From Bos javanicus (lineage: Eukaryota; Chordata; Mammalia; Artiodactyla; Bovidae), in assembly GCF_032452875.1 (NCBI RefSeq), contig NC_083873.1, forward strand, positions 73,343,987 through 73,407,986: DNA of 64,000 bases. Reading direction: 5' to 3'. The translations under genes and the position numbers were made by a program. Below the pieces are notes generated by a model that did not search any database, was not told where the DNA came from, and saw only the letters and a list, made by a program, of their open reading frames with translations. Every line of letters starts with the position of its first letter. Positions within the stretch are counted from its first letter, which is position 1. Shown here piece after piece: positions 22,715-32,100 of the stretch.

Positions 22715-23095
22715 TATTAGGTGCATATATTTTAATAAATTTTATACCCTTTTAAAATTTTTATCCTTTTATCATTATATAATGTCCTTCTTTGTCATTT
22801 GTTATAGACTTTTTTTTTTCAGACTTTGTTTCAAAGCCTGTTTTCTCTGATATGAGTGTTGCTATCCCTGCTTTCTTGTTTCCATTTGTATAAAATATTC
22901 TTTTTCTATCTCCTTGTTAAAATTCTGTGCTCCTCTATTGTTTGCCCTAATTCATTTAGCATTCTTACTGCTAAAGCTTTGAACTTTTTAATCTGGTAAA
23001 CTATTTATTTCGTTAGTCTTTTTTTTTTTTTTTTTAGGGGTTTTCTCTTGTTCTTTGATTGAAACAAATTCCTCTTCCCATTTTGCTTAACTTTT
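22715..23095 (-). mobile_element. Old L1 ORF2 fragment, antisense
   Basis: ATAATGTCCTTCTTTGTCATTTG, GTCTGATATGAGTGTTGCTA-like, TTTCTTGTTTCCATTTG, then GGGGTTTTCTCTTGTTCTTTG and GAAACAAATTCCTCTTCCCA follow antisense L1. The young L1 at 23121 integrated just beyond it. Confidence 0.55.
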
Positions 23096-23120
23096 TATTT
23101 AAAATTAAGTGAAAGAAAGA

Positions 23121-23984
23121 CACCAGTCAGAATGGCTGCGATCCAAAAGTCTACAAATAATAAATGCTGGAGAGGGTGTGGAGAAAAGGGAACCCTCTTA
23201 CACTGTTGGTGGGAATGCAAACTAGTACAGCCACTATGGAGAACAGTGTGGAGATTCCTTAAAAAACTGGAAATAGAACTGCCTTATGATCCAGCAATCC
23301 CACTGCTGGGCATACACACTGAGGAAACCAGAAGGGAAAGAGACACGTGTACCCCAATGTTCATCGCAGCACTGTTTATAATAGCCAGGACATGGAAACA
23401 ACCTAGATGTCCATCAGCAGATGAATGGATAAGAAATCAGTGGTACATATACACAATGGAGTATTACTCAGCCATTAAAAAGAATACATTTGAATCAGTT
23501 CTAATGAGGTGGATGAAACTGGAGCCTATTATACAGAGTGAAGTAAGCCAGAAGGAAAAACACCAATACAGTATACTAACGCATATATATGGAATTTAGA
23601 AAGATGGTAACAATAACCCGGTGTATGAGACAGCAAAAGAGACACTGATGTACAGAACAGTCTTATGGAGTCTGTGGGAGAGGGAGAGGGTGGGAAGATT
23701 TGGGAGAATGACATTGAAACATGTAGAATATCATGTAAGAAACGAGTTGCCAGTCCAGGTTCGATGCACAATACTGGATGCTTGGGGCTAGTGCACTGGG
23801 ACGACCCAGAGGGATGGTATGGGGAGGGAGGAGGGAGGAGGGTTCAGGATGGGGAACACATGTATACCTGTGGCGGATTCATTTTGATATTTGGCAAAAC
23901 TAATACAATTATGTAAAGTTTAAAAATAAAATAAAATTAAAAAAATAGCTATAAAAGTGATCATACTAAAAAATAAAATAAAAT
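23121..23984 (+). mobile_element. Young 5'-truncated L1 with extra 3' segment
   Basis: Sense L1 3' end of about 820 bp, differing from the copy at 18882 at about 11 sites. A 20-bp target-site duplication (AAAATTAAGTGAAAGAAAGA) lies at 23101-23120 and 23985-24004. After the first A-rich tail (to 23945) comes a non-L1 stretch, 23946-23968, then a second AAAAT-rich tail ending at the target duplication. This is the structure of a short 3' transduction. Confidence 0.93.
23132..23599 (+). pseudogene. L1 ORF2p C-terminal fragment, 155 codons
   Basis: Open frame to the natural ORF2 stop, starting within the C-terminal region. Numbered from the ATG at 23132, the CX3CX7HX4C motif is at residues C12, C16, H24 and C29. 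Near-identical to the fragment at 18909. No catalytic domain is present and no function is expected. Confidence 0.88.
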
Positions 23985-24005
23985 AAAATTAAGTGAAAGA
24001 AAGAA

Positions 24006-24215
24006 AGTCAAGTCAAGTCACTCAGTTGTGTCTGACTCTTTATGACCCCATGGACTGTAGCCCACCAGGCTCCTCCGTCCATGGGATTCTCCAGGCAAGA
24101 AAACTGGAGTGGGTTGCCATTTCCTTCTCCAGGGGATCTTCCCAACCCGAGGATCGAACCCAGGTCTCCCACATTGAGGGCAGACGCTTTAACCTCTGAG
24201 CCACCAGGGAAGCCC
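24006..24215 (-). mobile_element. Bov-tA SINE, full length
   Basis: Minus-strand Bov-tA: CAAGTCACTCAGTTGTGTC at the tail side, head ending GAGCCACCAGGGAAGCCC. AAATTAAG(T/C)GAA flanks on both sides look like its target duplication. The L1 at 23121 later landed in the left flank. Confidence 0.93.
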
Positions 24216-25080
24216 TAAATTAAGCGAAGCAGTTACCTATTGCAGTGTTGATGGGGTGTGAGTGGCAGCATCCTTATATAGTCTGTATGTTCCCGGCGGC
24301 CTTGGTGGATAAGCTGGATCTGACATGAACAGAAGCCACATCTTTCTCCAGGGTGTTCTGTCAGGTATCATCACCTTGGTAGGAGGTGAAACTCGAAGTT
24401 GAAGAGTTAGGGCCAGAGCTCGGACTCCTCTTCAGTGGCCGTCACTGTTCTATCAGGGGCTGTGTTGCGTCCCTATTGTTGGAGCCGAAGTTCCGAGGGC
24501 CGTGTCTTGGTGGCTCCATTCCCTTAAAGGCTGTACTCTCCTCTGGTCCCAGCACTGGCACCCTCGCTGGGGTAAGAGGCACTGTTGCAGGTGTTTGGTG
24601 GGGGTCGGGGTGTGGGCTCCTGCAGTCAGAGACCCAGATTACTTCTGATGTGCCACTTGTGTAAGGGTTTGTGATGTCTGCCCCCACCCTGCTCAGATGC
24701 CTCACTGGGTCTGAGCTGTTTTTGTATCTCACAGCTGAGTTCTCCCCTTGGCTCAAGGCACCCCTCTCTCTAATGTGGAGTTGTGTCATGAAGAAGGGCT
24801 AGAGCGGTGTCTCAGGTCAGGCTGGTGAGATGACAGGAAACCGGTGGAGTTTCAAGCTACCTTATCTCAGAAGTAAGCAAGAGTGTGCGTGCTCCTCCTG
24901 AGTGGAGTCCAGGCTTCTCTCAGCCCCTCTGTTAGACCCACTGGCCCTCTAACCAGCCAAAGAGATTTGTCTTCCCAGTGTGATACCCAGGACTGGGGTG
25001 TGCAACATGTAGCTCGAACCACTCCTTCGCCAGAGAGGATCTCTGCCCATGTAATCTCCCTCCTTCTTTGTGTTTTTTTC
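24216..25080. other. GC/CpG-rich island of unknown origin
   Basis: About 860 bp between two SINEs, with far more G+C and roughly 17 CpG sites against almost none in neighbouring unique DNA. The minus strand has a TATA-like CTATATAAG (24273-24281). A 115-codon minus-strand frame (24442-24789) and a 92-codon plus-strand frame (24386-24664) overlap and show no recognised domain. It could be a retroelement promoter or LTR, or a 5'UTR relic. I do not recognise the family. Confidence 0.5.
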
Positions 25081-25082
25081 TA

Positions 25083-25358
25083 GTTTGTGTAGTCGTGTCC
25101 GAGTCTTTGTGACTCCATGGACTGTGGCCTACCAGGATCCTGAGTCCATGGGATTTTCCAGGCAAGAGTACTGGGATGGGTTGCAATTTCCTTCTCCAGG
25201 GGATCTTCCCAACCCAGGGATCAAATGTATTCTTGAAGGTCAGTGCCGACTTTCCATATTCGTTCCTCTTATTTGCTTGTGACGTGTGGATTGAATGTTT
25301 TCATTAGTCTGAGACTTGGATCTTTTGCCAGACGCTTTACCATCTGAGCCACCAGGGA
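25083..25358 (-). mobile_element. Bov-tA SINE carrying a 107-bp foreign insert
   Basis: The minus-strand Bov-tA body and part of its head run from 25083 to about 25222 (ending CCCAGGGATC). The head resumes at 25330 with AGACGCTTTACCATCTGAGC and CACCAGGGA. About 20 bases of head between these points are missing and replaced by 25223-25329, an inverted copy of 26300-26406. Confidence 0.9.
25223..25329 (+). repeat. Inverted copy of 26300-26406 (107 bp)
   Basis: Reverse complement of 26300-26406 with 2 mismatches in 107 bp (T/C and G/A, both at CpG/TpG-type sites) and no gaps. It begins AAATGTATTCTTGAAGGTC and ends GGATCTTTTGCC. Confidence 0.97.
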
Positions 25359-25721
25359 AAAAATTTATTATTATAAAATAAAGGAAGAAATTGAGGATCA
25401 AAGAAATGAAGTAGCTTGTTAAGGTGACTTAAAATTTCCTCTAAGTACTTTTTGGGTGAAGCTTTAAAATAGCTGGTACACTATTTCAGTTTGTTTCCTT
25501 TGGACACAGCATTTCTTTGGATCACCAGTATATGGTAAATATTTAAAGTCACAGTTTTTCCTGTTTTTTTCATTTATTTTTAAAAAAAGTGAATAGAATG
25601 TTGAATGGATTACTTTTCTTTTTTGTATGTCTCACAATGACCACATAAGTATAATCGACAATTTTAGACCATTTTACTTTAGATTTGATGTAAAGATAGA
25701 AATTGTAGCCCCCAAATTCTT
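25359..25721. other. Unassigned sequence
   Basis: Nothing recognised. Confidence 0.5.
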
Positions 25722-25822
25722 TAACACACAGACACACACAGATAGTAAGACAGAGAGAGAGAGAAGAGAGAGTAGTAGAGGGGAGAGGAAAGAGGAGGCT
25801 AGAATGAGAGGAGAGGGTGGGT
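25722..25822 (+). repeat. CA then GA-rich simple repeat
   Basis: ACACAGACACACACAG followed by purine-only AGAGAGAGAGAAGAGAG and GGGGAGAGGAAAGAGGAGG runs. Confidence 0.85.
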
Positions 25823-26299
25823 GAGAAGAACAGGGAACAAAAATAAAATTGAGGATAGATTAAGGGCTTTTGTTATTTATCTGTGCTGTCGGTTCTTTCT
25901 TCTCTATGGCAATCAATTTGAATTCTCTTTGCAGATATCTATGTGTGCTTATAAAAGGCAAAAAAGATACACACATACATATGCATATAATTTAAACTCT
26001 AAATCTGGATTTTTACCACACATAAATGATCAGTGTCTGTAAAAGGTTATAGAAACTGGAAGGCAGTCCATGTATTTTAAACTAATCTCTTTTAGAGTAC
26101 CTTTAAATTATATTCAACATAGCAGTTTTATTAAATTCCTTGATTTAAAGTATTACTGAATTATCCTGTAATCTATAATTCTCAGGTGAATAGACAAAAA
26201 CTCCATCAAGCTAAGGAGATGGGAATCTAATTCCACAGAACAAAATGTGCTTTTAATAAACTGTGACAAAACAGTCACGAAAAAGAAAAAGGTTTAGGA
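25823..26299. other. Unassigned AT-rich sequence
   Basis: Nothing recognised. Confidence 0.5.
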
Positions 26300-26406
26300 G
26301 GCAAAAGATCCAAGTCTCAGACTAATGAAAACATTCAATCCACATGTCACAAGCAAATAAGAGGAACGAATATGGAAAGTCGGCGCTGACCTTCAAGAAT
26401 ACATTT
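26300..26406 (-). repeat. Probable source of the inverted 107-bp insert
   Basis: Matches 25223-25329 as its reverse complement (105/107). Its flanks (GGTTTAGGA to the left, TCTCTACGCTGG to the right) are unrelated to the SINE, so this looks like the donor site. Confidence 0.9.
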
Positions 26407-26699
26407 TCTCTACGCTGGAACAGACTCACCTAGGAGAGCAATGAATCTTCCTGGTTAACATTTATCTTACAAAGAAGTGCAATAAAATAGTTAAAAGAAT
26501 AAATTTTAGAGCAAGAACACAGTGAAACCAACCTAACTAAAGGAATATGTTTCGCAAAATACAAACATAATGCCTGTTGAATGATAGTACATATCTGTGC
26601 ATGTATGGGCACATATACATAGCATTGAGATGGATTGGTTGTAGGCTGCTTCTATTTTCCAAACTCTGATGGTATTTGAAAGCTTAATTACAAATTAAG

Positions 26700-27240
26700 A
26701 TTTCTGATTGTAAGTAACTTATATCCATTATAGAAAACTAAAATTGCCAAGATTGGAATTAAGGAAAAAATTATTCACATACTTAAAATAATCACTGTTA
26801 ACATTTTTGTGCATTCACCTTGTATTTGCATAATTGAGATATTACTTTTAGTTAATTTTATATTCTTCTCTTTTCACTAATTTGAACAGAGAAATTTCCA
26901 ATCACATTTAAGAGAAAACCTTATTGTAAATGACTGCCTGATATTCTAATAGATTCATACTTCAATACATAAATATTCCTTATTCACGGACATTAAAACA
27001 TATTTTTTTGCTTCTTAATAATGCTGCATTAATATTTTTTCTTTGTCAATACAGTTTCTGTACCTCCTTTGTATAATTTCTATGAATATAATTTTCAATT
27101 CCAAGGGCAAGAACATTTTGAAGTCTCTTTGGCTTATATTACCAATTGTTTTCCAGAAGTTTGCATCAATTTGTACAGCACTATATAAGGGTGTCTTTTA
27201 TCCTTTGATTGAGCTAACAGTGATTACGATTTTCATTTTT
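26700..27240 (-). mobile_element. Old L1 3' end, antisense
   Basis: AATCACTGTTAACATTTTTG, TTAATAATGCTGCATTAATA and TTGTTTTCCAGAAGTTTGCA occur in the order expected for an antisense old mammalian L1 3' region. Highly diverged. Confidence 0.6.
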
Positions 27241-27585
27241 TATAATTTATTCTATTTTTTAAAAATCCCTCTTTATTAAATTTTTGTTTATTCTTGACTA
27301 CATTGATATTGACAATTCTATATGTATATTTTCTCATTTTATTAACTATTTTCTTTCTTATTTTCTTTTGATGCTTTACTCTTTTTGTCACCTACTGTGC
27401 TTTTTATGTAGGAAGGCTCAAGAATTTTGTCACTCATGTTTTTACTTTTCTATTCTTTATTACTAGTTTTTCCTTTGGTGGTAATTATATTATTTGAATC
27501 ATGCAAATGCTTATTATTTACTTGTCATCTACATCATTTTTCAGTTGCATCTACAGATGTTTTTCTATTTCTCTTGGCATTAATA
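27241..27585. other. Unassigned T-rich sequence
   Basis: Strongly T-rich; short frames here are compositional. Confidence 0.5.
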
Positions 27586-27750
27586 ATAATGCTGCTGCTG
27601 ATGGCTAGCTTATATGTTTGGCACTGTTTGAAGTGCTTGTTATATTATATAACTTGATCCTCATGAAACCCAAGAGGAAGGTCATATTATTAAGTCCACT
27701 TTTTAGATGAGGAAATGAGGCACATAGAATTGAAATAATTTTCTCAGTGA
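27586..27750 (-). mobile_element. MIR SINE, first part
   Basis: Antisense MIR: TGTTTGGCACTGTTTGAAGTG, CTTGATCCTCATGAAACCC, CCACTTTTTAGATGAGGAAA, GAGGCACATAGAATTG. It stops at TTTTCTCAG where a SINE begins, and its far end reappears at 28066-28110. Confidence 0.82.
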
Positions 27751-27944
27751 AAGTGAAATTCGCTCAGTCATGTGTCCTACTCTTTGCAACCCCATGGACT
27801 ATACAGGCCATGGAATTCTCCAGGCCAGAATACTAGAGTGGGTAGCCGTTCCCTTCTCCAGGGGATCTTCCCAACCCAGGGACAGAACCCAAGTTTCCCA
27901 CATTGCAGGCGGATTCTTTACCAACTGAGCCACCAGGGAAGCCC
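27751..27944 (-). mobile_element. Bov-tA SINE nested in MIR
   Basis: Minus-strand Bov-tA; the tail end starts GTGAAATTCGCTCAGTCATG and the head ends GAGCCACCAGGGAAGCCC. About 20 bases of the body around ACTATACAGGCCATGG are shortened. Confidence 0.9.
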
Positions 27945-27959
27945 AAAAGGATGCATTGC

Positions 27960-28031
27960 TTCCCCATCGGGGAATCCAACCCAGGTCTCCCACATGACAG
28001 GCAGAGATACTGACCATGATACTAAAAAGGA
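27960..28031 (-). pseudogene. tRNA-Asp(GTC)-like relic
   Basis: Read on the minus strand, exactly 72 bases align without gaps to mammalian tRNA-Asp. Landmarks are TAGTATCATGGT (A box region), GCCTGTCATG (anticodon GTC at 27998-27996), GGGAGACC, then GGTTGGATTCCCCGATGGGGA (T arm and acceptor). About 13 substitutions, many of C/G to T/A type, and the conserved T-loop C is changed. No CCA and no clear terminator follow. It is unlike the tRNA-Glu head of Bov-tA next to it, so it looks like a decayed tRNA gene or tRNA retropseudogene. Confidence 0.7.
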
Positions 28032-28065
28032 GGGTGCAACCACCTGGCCTCCCCAACTTGTTCAG

Positions 28066-28110
28066 TGCTACCCATCAAAATACCAACCCAGGCAATCTGG
28101 CCCCAGAATT
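28066..28110 (-). mobile_element. MIR SINE, second part
   Basis: ACCAACCCAGGCAATCTGGCC followed by CCAGAATT matches the MIR tRNA-derived end and completes the MIR interrupted at 27750. Confidence 0.6.
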
Positions 28111-29187
28111 AATTTTTACTTATGGCACTTTGATAGTATTTCATTCATTACCTAGAGGTTCATGCTCTTCCCATCTTCATTATGTATGAGATCTTTAATC
28201 AGTTTAGGCTTATTCTCTATATTACTTTTGAAACCAGTTTACATTTAAAAGAATAAATTTTGATCTGTAAACTCTGTGAAGCACAAATAAAATAGATTCA
28301 TTTTCTCTAACCATTGACTTCAGCCATCCTGTGTTGAATTTCCCTTTTCCTGGTGACACATAATGGTATTTTTATCTCAGACAAATCCTGTAGCTGTTCC
28401 AGAAAGACCCTTTCTGATCAGTAATATTAAAATCCCACCCATTGCACAGGTTATGGATGTGGAAGAGTAGTTCTAGTTCAAACTAGTCCCAATTTCCCTC
28501 CTTCCTATTCTGTCAGTACATCCCATTGTCCCTTGTTTCTGAGCTCCTTGGTCCAGAGGTGTCCTTCTTCAGGGTTACCTTCAAGAGAGCCCAGTCTGTG
28601 CTACCTCCTGTGGTGTCCATTGGGCCTGCTGAAAACTTGCACATTCTCTCACCTGATACAAGGTTGACATGCAGGCTATTCTATTGCATCTCTACTTTGC
28701 ACGTTTCAAATTTCTTCAATCCAATAGGATTTGGGGTAGAGGTGGAGCTCTGGTAGCTGAGCCAATCCACTGCACAGGCAGGTATCTGCCTGGAGAATGA
28801 GATGCCTGTTCAACTACACATTCCTACTTCCTAGGAGTCACTCTCTCAGGATCCCTTACTTGGTTTGAGGAAATGAGGATAGTTCTCTCTTTCTTGCTCA
28901 GTCTGTCTCTATCTCTTTCTTTTTCTCCCTCATTCTCCTTCCCTTACTTCTTCTCTGGTTTTTGTTTATACAGACAGACGGGGCTGAGAAGAAGGTTGGA
29001 TGAGATGACAATTGAGGGCAGGAAATCCACTTCACTTCCTCTCTCTCATAATAAGCCCTGGAAACAACAGTCTGGCTGCTGCTGTTTACCTTGCTCTTTC
29101 TAGAATGTAGTGTCCGCGTTATCTTTTTGCTGTATCTTTGGATCCTGTCATTTTGGGGTTATCCAGATAAGTCTTGCTACACATTGG
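28111..29187. other. Unassigned sequence, about 1.1 kb
   Basis: No repeat or gene recognised. A pyrimidine-rich run lies at 28883-28960. A 76-codon frame at 28526-28756 has no domain resemblance. Confidence 0.45.
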
Positions 29188-29189
29188 TT

Positions 29190-29379
29190 GTTGCTTGGTG
29201 GCTCAGTCATGTCCAGCTCTGTGACACCATGAACTGCAGCACACCAGGCTTCCCTGTCTTTCATCATCTCCTGAAGCTGGCTCAAACTCCTGTTCTTTCA
29301 ATCAGTGATGCCATCCAATCATCTCATCCTCTGTTGTCCCTTTCTCCTTCTGCCTTCAATCTTTCCCAGCATCAGAGTC
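29190..29379 (-). mobile_element. BovB LINE 3' fragment
   Basis: Antisense BovB terminus: GGCTCAGTCATGTCCAGCTC, GCAGCACACCAGGCTTCCCTG, TCAATCTTTCCCAGCATCAG. It breaks at AGTCTTT and runs into a local TTCTATTTTTACACA repeat cluster. Confidence 0.85.
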
Positions 29380-29466
29380 TTTACACATTACATATTCTAT
29401 TTTTACACAGTCTTTACACATTCTATTTTTACACATTAATTTTACACATTAACACATTCTATTTTT
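29380..29466 (+). repeat. Local TTCTATTTTTACACA repeat cluster
   Basis: ATTCTATTTTTACACA-type units recur about three times in ~90 bp, with ACACATT spacers and a repeated CAGTCTTTACACATT. Confidence 0.8.
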
Positions 29467-29924
29467 CTTGCTAACCCTGATGACTGTTGGGTTAGTGTTC
29501 CTCCTTGGTGTTTGCTTAGATTTTACTCTATGTTTTAAAGGTATATTTCTTATAAGCAACATAAAGTCCTGTTTTTTAAGTCAGCTGATACACTTTGTCT
29601 TTTTATGGCTCAACAAGATGAATGATGTGCCCGAGGTCACACTCTTACTGAGAAGAAACTTTGCAATTCTATCCCAGGTGTGTCTGCCTATGAACACATG
29701 CCCCTAATCACTACATTTCTTATTTTTCTTGAGTAATGTGGAAAATGTTATCTTAATTTACATTTTATGATTTTTGTAATGTTTTTCAAATATTCACACT
29801 TGAAGCTTTAATTGTCTAACTCAAGGATAATACTATAAGCTTTAATCAGATGAGAAAACAAATACACTTCATTTCCTTCCATTTCTATCCACATCATGCC
29901 CAATCTTTCTTGATCTTTGTTTGT
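29467..29924. other. Unassigned sequence
   Basis: Nothing recognised. Confidence 0.5.
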
Positions 29925-30035
29925 CTAATTGGTTTAGTGATTAAATGCATGAGTATTAGAGTCAAAAAGGCCTGCGTTTAAATCTCAGATCTGACATAGT
30001 TTCATTTGTAAGATGAGGATGAAAGAGTTAAGACA
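29925..30035 (+). mobile_element. MIR SINE
   Basis: TTGGTTTAGTGATTAAATGC, TATTAGAGTCAAAAAGGCC, GCGTTTAAATCTCAGATCTG and TTTGTAAGATGAGGATG match the tRNA-derived head and core of MIR, with an internal gap. Confidence 0.7.
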
Positions 30036-30410
30036 ATAAATTGAAAATTACATTGTGAGTCTTGTATTAAGCAGTTGATGAGATTTAAACACATTTACCT
30101 ATGTCTGGAAAAACTGGTGGTACATGCCCAGTGAAAGTCTATTTACATTATTTAGGAAGTGAATATGCTTCTAGGAAAAAACGTGATTGGCCATCCTTAT
30201 AGCCTTACCTGGATATAGTGAGATTTATAATTAGTAAGTCTAGTAAAATTAAATTTATTTGCATGACATATTGTTTAGCTGTGTAAGGAACACCTGGGTT
30301 TGACCCAAAATGAGGCCCAATGTTTATGATTTTGAGCATAGCTTGGAGCTCTAACTTGAATCTGTTTTTCGTTCAGTCTCCAGAGATTATTTGACCCTAG
30401 AAAAAGGAGT
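30036..30410. other. Unassigned sequence
   Basis: Nothing recognised. Confidence 0.5.
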
Positions 30411-30411
30411 C

Positions 30412-30688
30412 AGAGAAGGCAATGGCACTCCACTCCAGTACTCTTGCCTGGAAAATCCCATGGACAGAGGAGCCTGGTGGGCTGCAGTCCATGGGGTTGC
30501 TAAGAGTCGGACACGACTGATCGACTTCACTTTCGCTTTTCACTTTCATGCATTGGAGAAGGAAATGGCAACCCACTCCAGTGTTCTTGCCTGGAGAATC
30601 CCAGGGACGGGGGAGCCTGGTGGGCTGCCGTCTATGGGGTCACACAGAGTCGGACACAACTGAAGTGACTTAGCAGCAGCAGCAGCAG
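30412..30688 (+). mobile_element. Bov-A2 SINE
   Basis: Two sense Bov-A monomers with the TTCACTTTCGCTTTTCACTT linker and a (CAG)n end. Flanks TAGAAAAAGG and TAGAGAAAGG suggest the target duplication. Confidence 0.93.
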
Positions 30689-31149
30689 TAGAGAAAGGGG
30701 TGAACAGAAGTAAAACCCGACGGGCTGTTTTGGAAAACTGAATTTTGAAGCACAAATTAAATTACTTTCAAGCTCTTTAAAAAATACTTGTATGATGATG
30801 CAAAGGCAGAGAATGGCTTTCTCCCTCCTCTCTCTGCCCCATGTTACCACAGGTACCAGTGGTTGGTGGAGCTGACCCTGACTAGCAGCTTTGACCGCAG
30901 GGAGCCAACTTGGGTGCTCAGTGCATCAGCCAGAGCCTGAGTGAGGAGTGAGGAAGGGACAGTGGAGTCTGAAAGAGCAGGAGGTTAGGGCAATAATTGC
31001 AAGTATTCCCACTGGCTGCCAGAAGCCATTTTGTCAAGTGCAGGTATTTGAGCCAGATGCTTCTGCGTCTTTGACTTTTCCTTTTTTCCCCTTTGTCCTA
31101 CATTTGATCTACAAAGAAATCCCATGGACTCAACTCTGAAATATAACCT
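30689..31149. other. Unassigned sequence
   Basis: No family recognised. Locally GC-richer around 30860-30960. Confidence 0.45.
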
Positions 31150-31305
31150 GAACCCAAGCATTTTCACTCTCTTCTCTGCTACTCCCCTGGTCCTGACCCC
31201 ACCATCTCTCACCTGAATTATCACCATGGTCGCCTTATTCATCTCTGTTTTTACCTTTGCCCTCAGTAATCTATTTACAATGTAGCAGCCAGAATGAGCC
31301 TTTTA
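31150..31305 (+). mobile_element. L2 LINE fragment
   Basis: CCACCATCTCTCACCTGAATTA, GGTCGCCTTATTCATCTCTG, TTTACAATGTAGCAGCCAGA and ATGAGCCTTTTATTT follow the L2 RT C-terminal region (CTGGATTATTGCA ... GCAGCCAGAGTGATC). Confidence 0.7.
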
Positions 31306-32100
31306 TTTTATTATTTTTTATTGAGATACTATTGACATAAAGGACTGTGTACATTTAAGGTTTATAATGTGTTGATTTGATACTTTTATATATTGCAGTG
31401 TGATTACTACAGCTAACACTTGTATCAAGTCACATTATCATCACTTCCTTTTTGTAGTGGGAACAATTGAGATCTAGTTTCTTAGCAACTTTGAGGTTTA
31501 TAATACAGTACTATTGTCAATAGTCACTATAGTGTACACTGGATCTCCAGGACTTATTTATCGACTGGTTGCAAGTTTCTACATTTATACATCTCCCCAA
31601 TTACATACCCTGACCCAAGCCCCTGATAGCCACTGTTATAATCTCTAATTTTATGAGTTTAGCTTTTTTGGATTCCATGTGTAGGTTATATCCTATAGTA
31701 TTTGTCTTTCTCTATCTGACTTATTTCACTTAGGATAATGCTCTCAGGGTCCATCCATGTTGCAAGTGGCAAGATTTTCTGTTTTTTTCATGACAGTAGC
31801 CTGACAGGCTGCTCTGTCCTTGGAATTCTCCAAGCAAGAATACTACAGAGGATAGCCATTCTTTTCTTGAGGGATTTTCCCGATCCAGGGATCAAACCTG
31901 GGTCTCCTGCATATATAATATATATACGTATATATGTGGAGACAGAGTATATTTATCACATCTTTTTTATCCATTTATCTATCAATGGGCACTTAGGTTG
32001 TTTCTCTATCTTGGCTATTGTGAATAAAACTTTAATAAACATGGAATGCATATATCTCTTCAGCATTCTATTTTTATTTCCTTTGGACATAATCCAGAAC
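31306..32100 (-). mobile_element. Old L1 3' part, antisense (interrupted by SINE)
   Basis: TTATTGAGATACTATTGACA, TTAGCAACTTTGAGGTTTATA, CATCCATGTTGCAAGTGGC, GGGCACTTAGGTTGTTTC and CTTTGGACATAATCCAGAA follow antisense L1. A SINE fragment at 31787-31913 and a small AT microsatellite at 31912-31935 split it. Confidence 0.8.
31787..31913 (-). mobile_element. Bov-tA SINE fragment nested in L1
   Basis: Minus-strand fragment: GCCTGACAGGCTGCTCTGTCC, TTCTCCAAGCAAGAATAC, ATCCAGGGATCAAACCTGGG, ending TCTCCTGCAT. Both ends are truncated. Confidence 0.8.

Noticed and set aside
18867..24004. The two similar L1s as one segmental duplication
   Set aside because: Each has its own distinct target-site duplication, different lengths, and unrelated flanks.
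24386..24789. Protein gene in the GC-rich island
   Set aside because: Frames of similar length are open on both strands at once, as expected from composition; no domain.
27043..27657. Hydrophobic, membrane-like frames
   Set aside because: T-rich DNA translates to Phe/Leu/Ile by composition; part of it is an old antisense L1.
27960..28031. Functional tRNA-Asp gene
   Set aside because: About 13 substitutions, a changed T-loop base, broken stem pairs and no clear Pol III terminator; called a relic.
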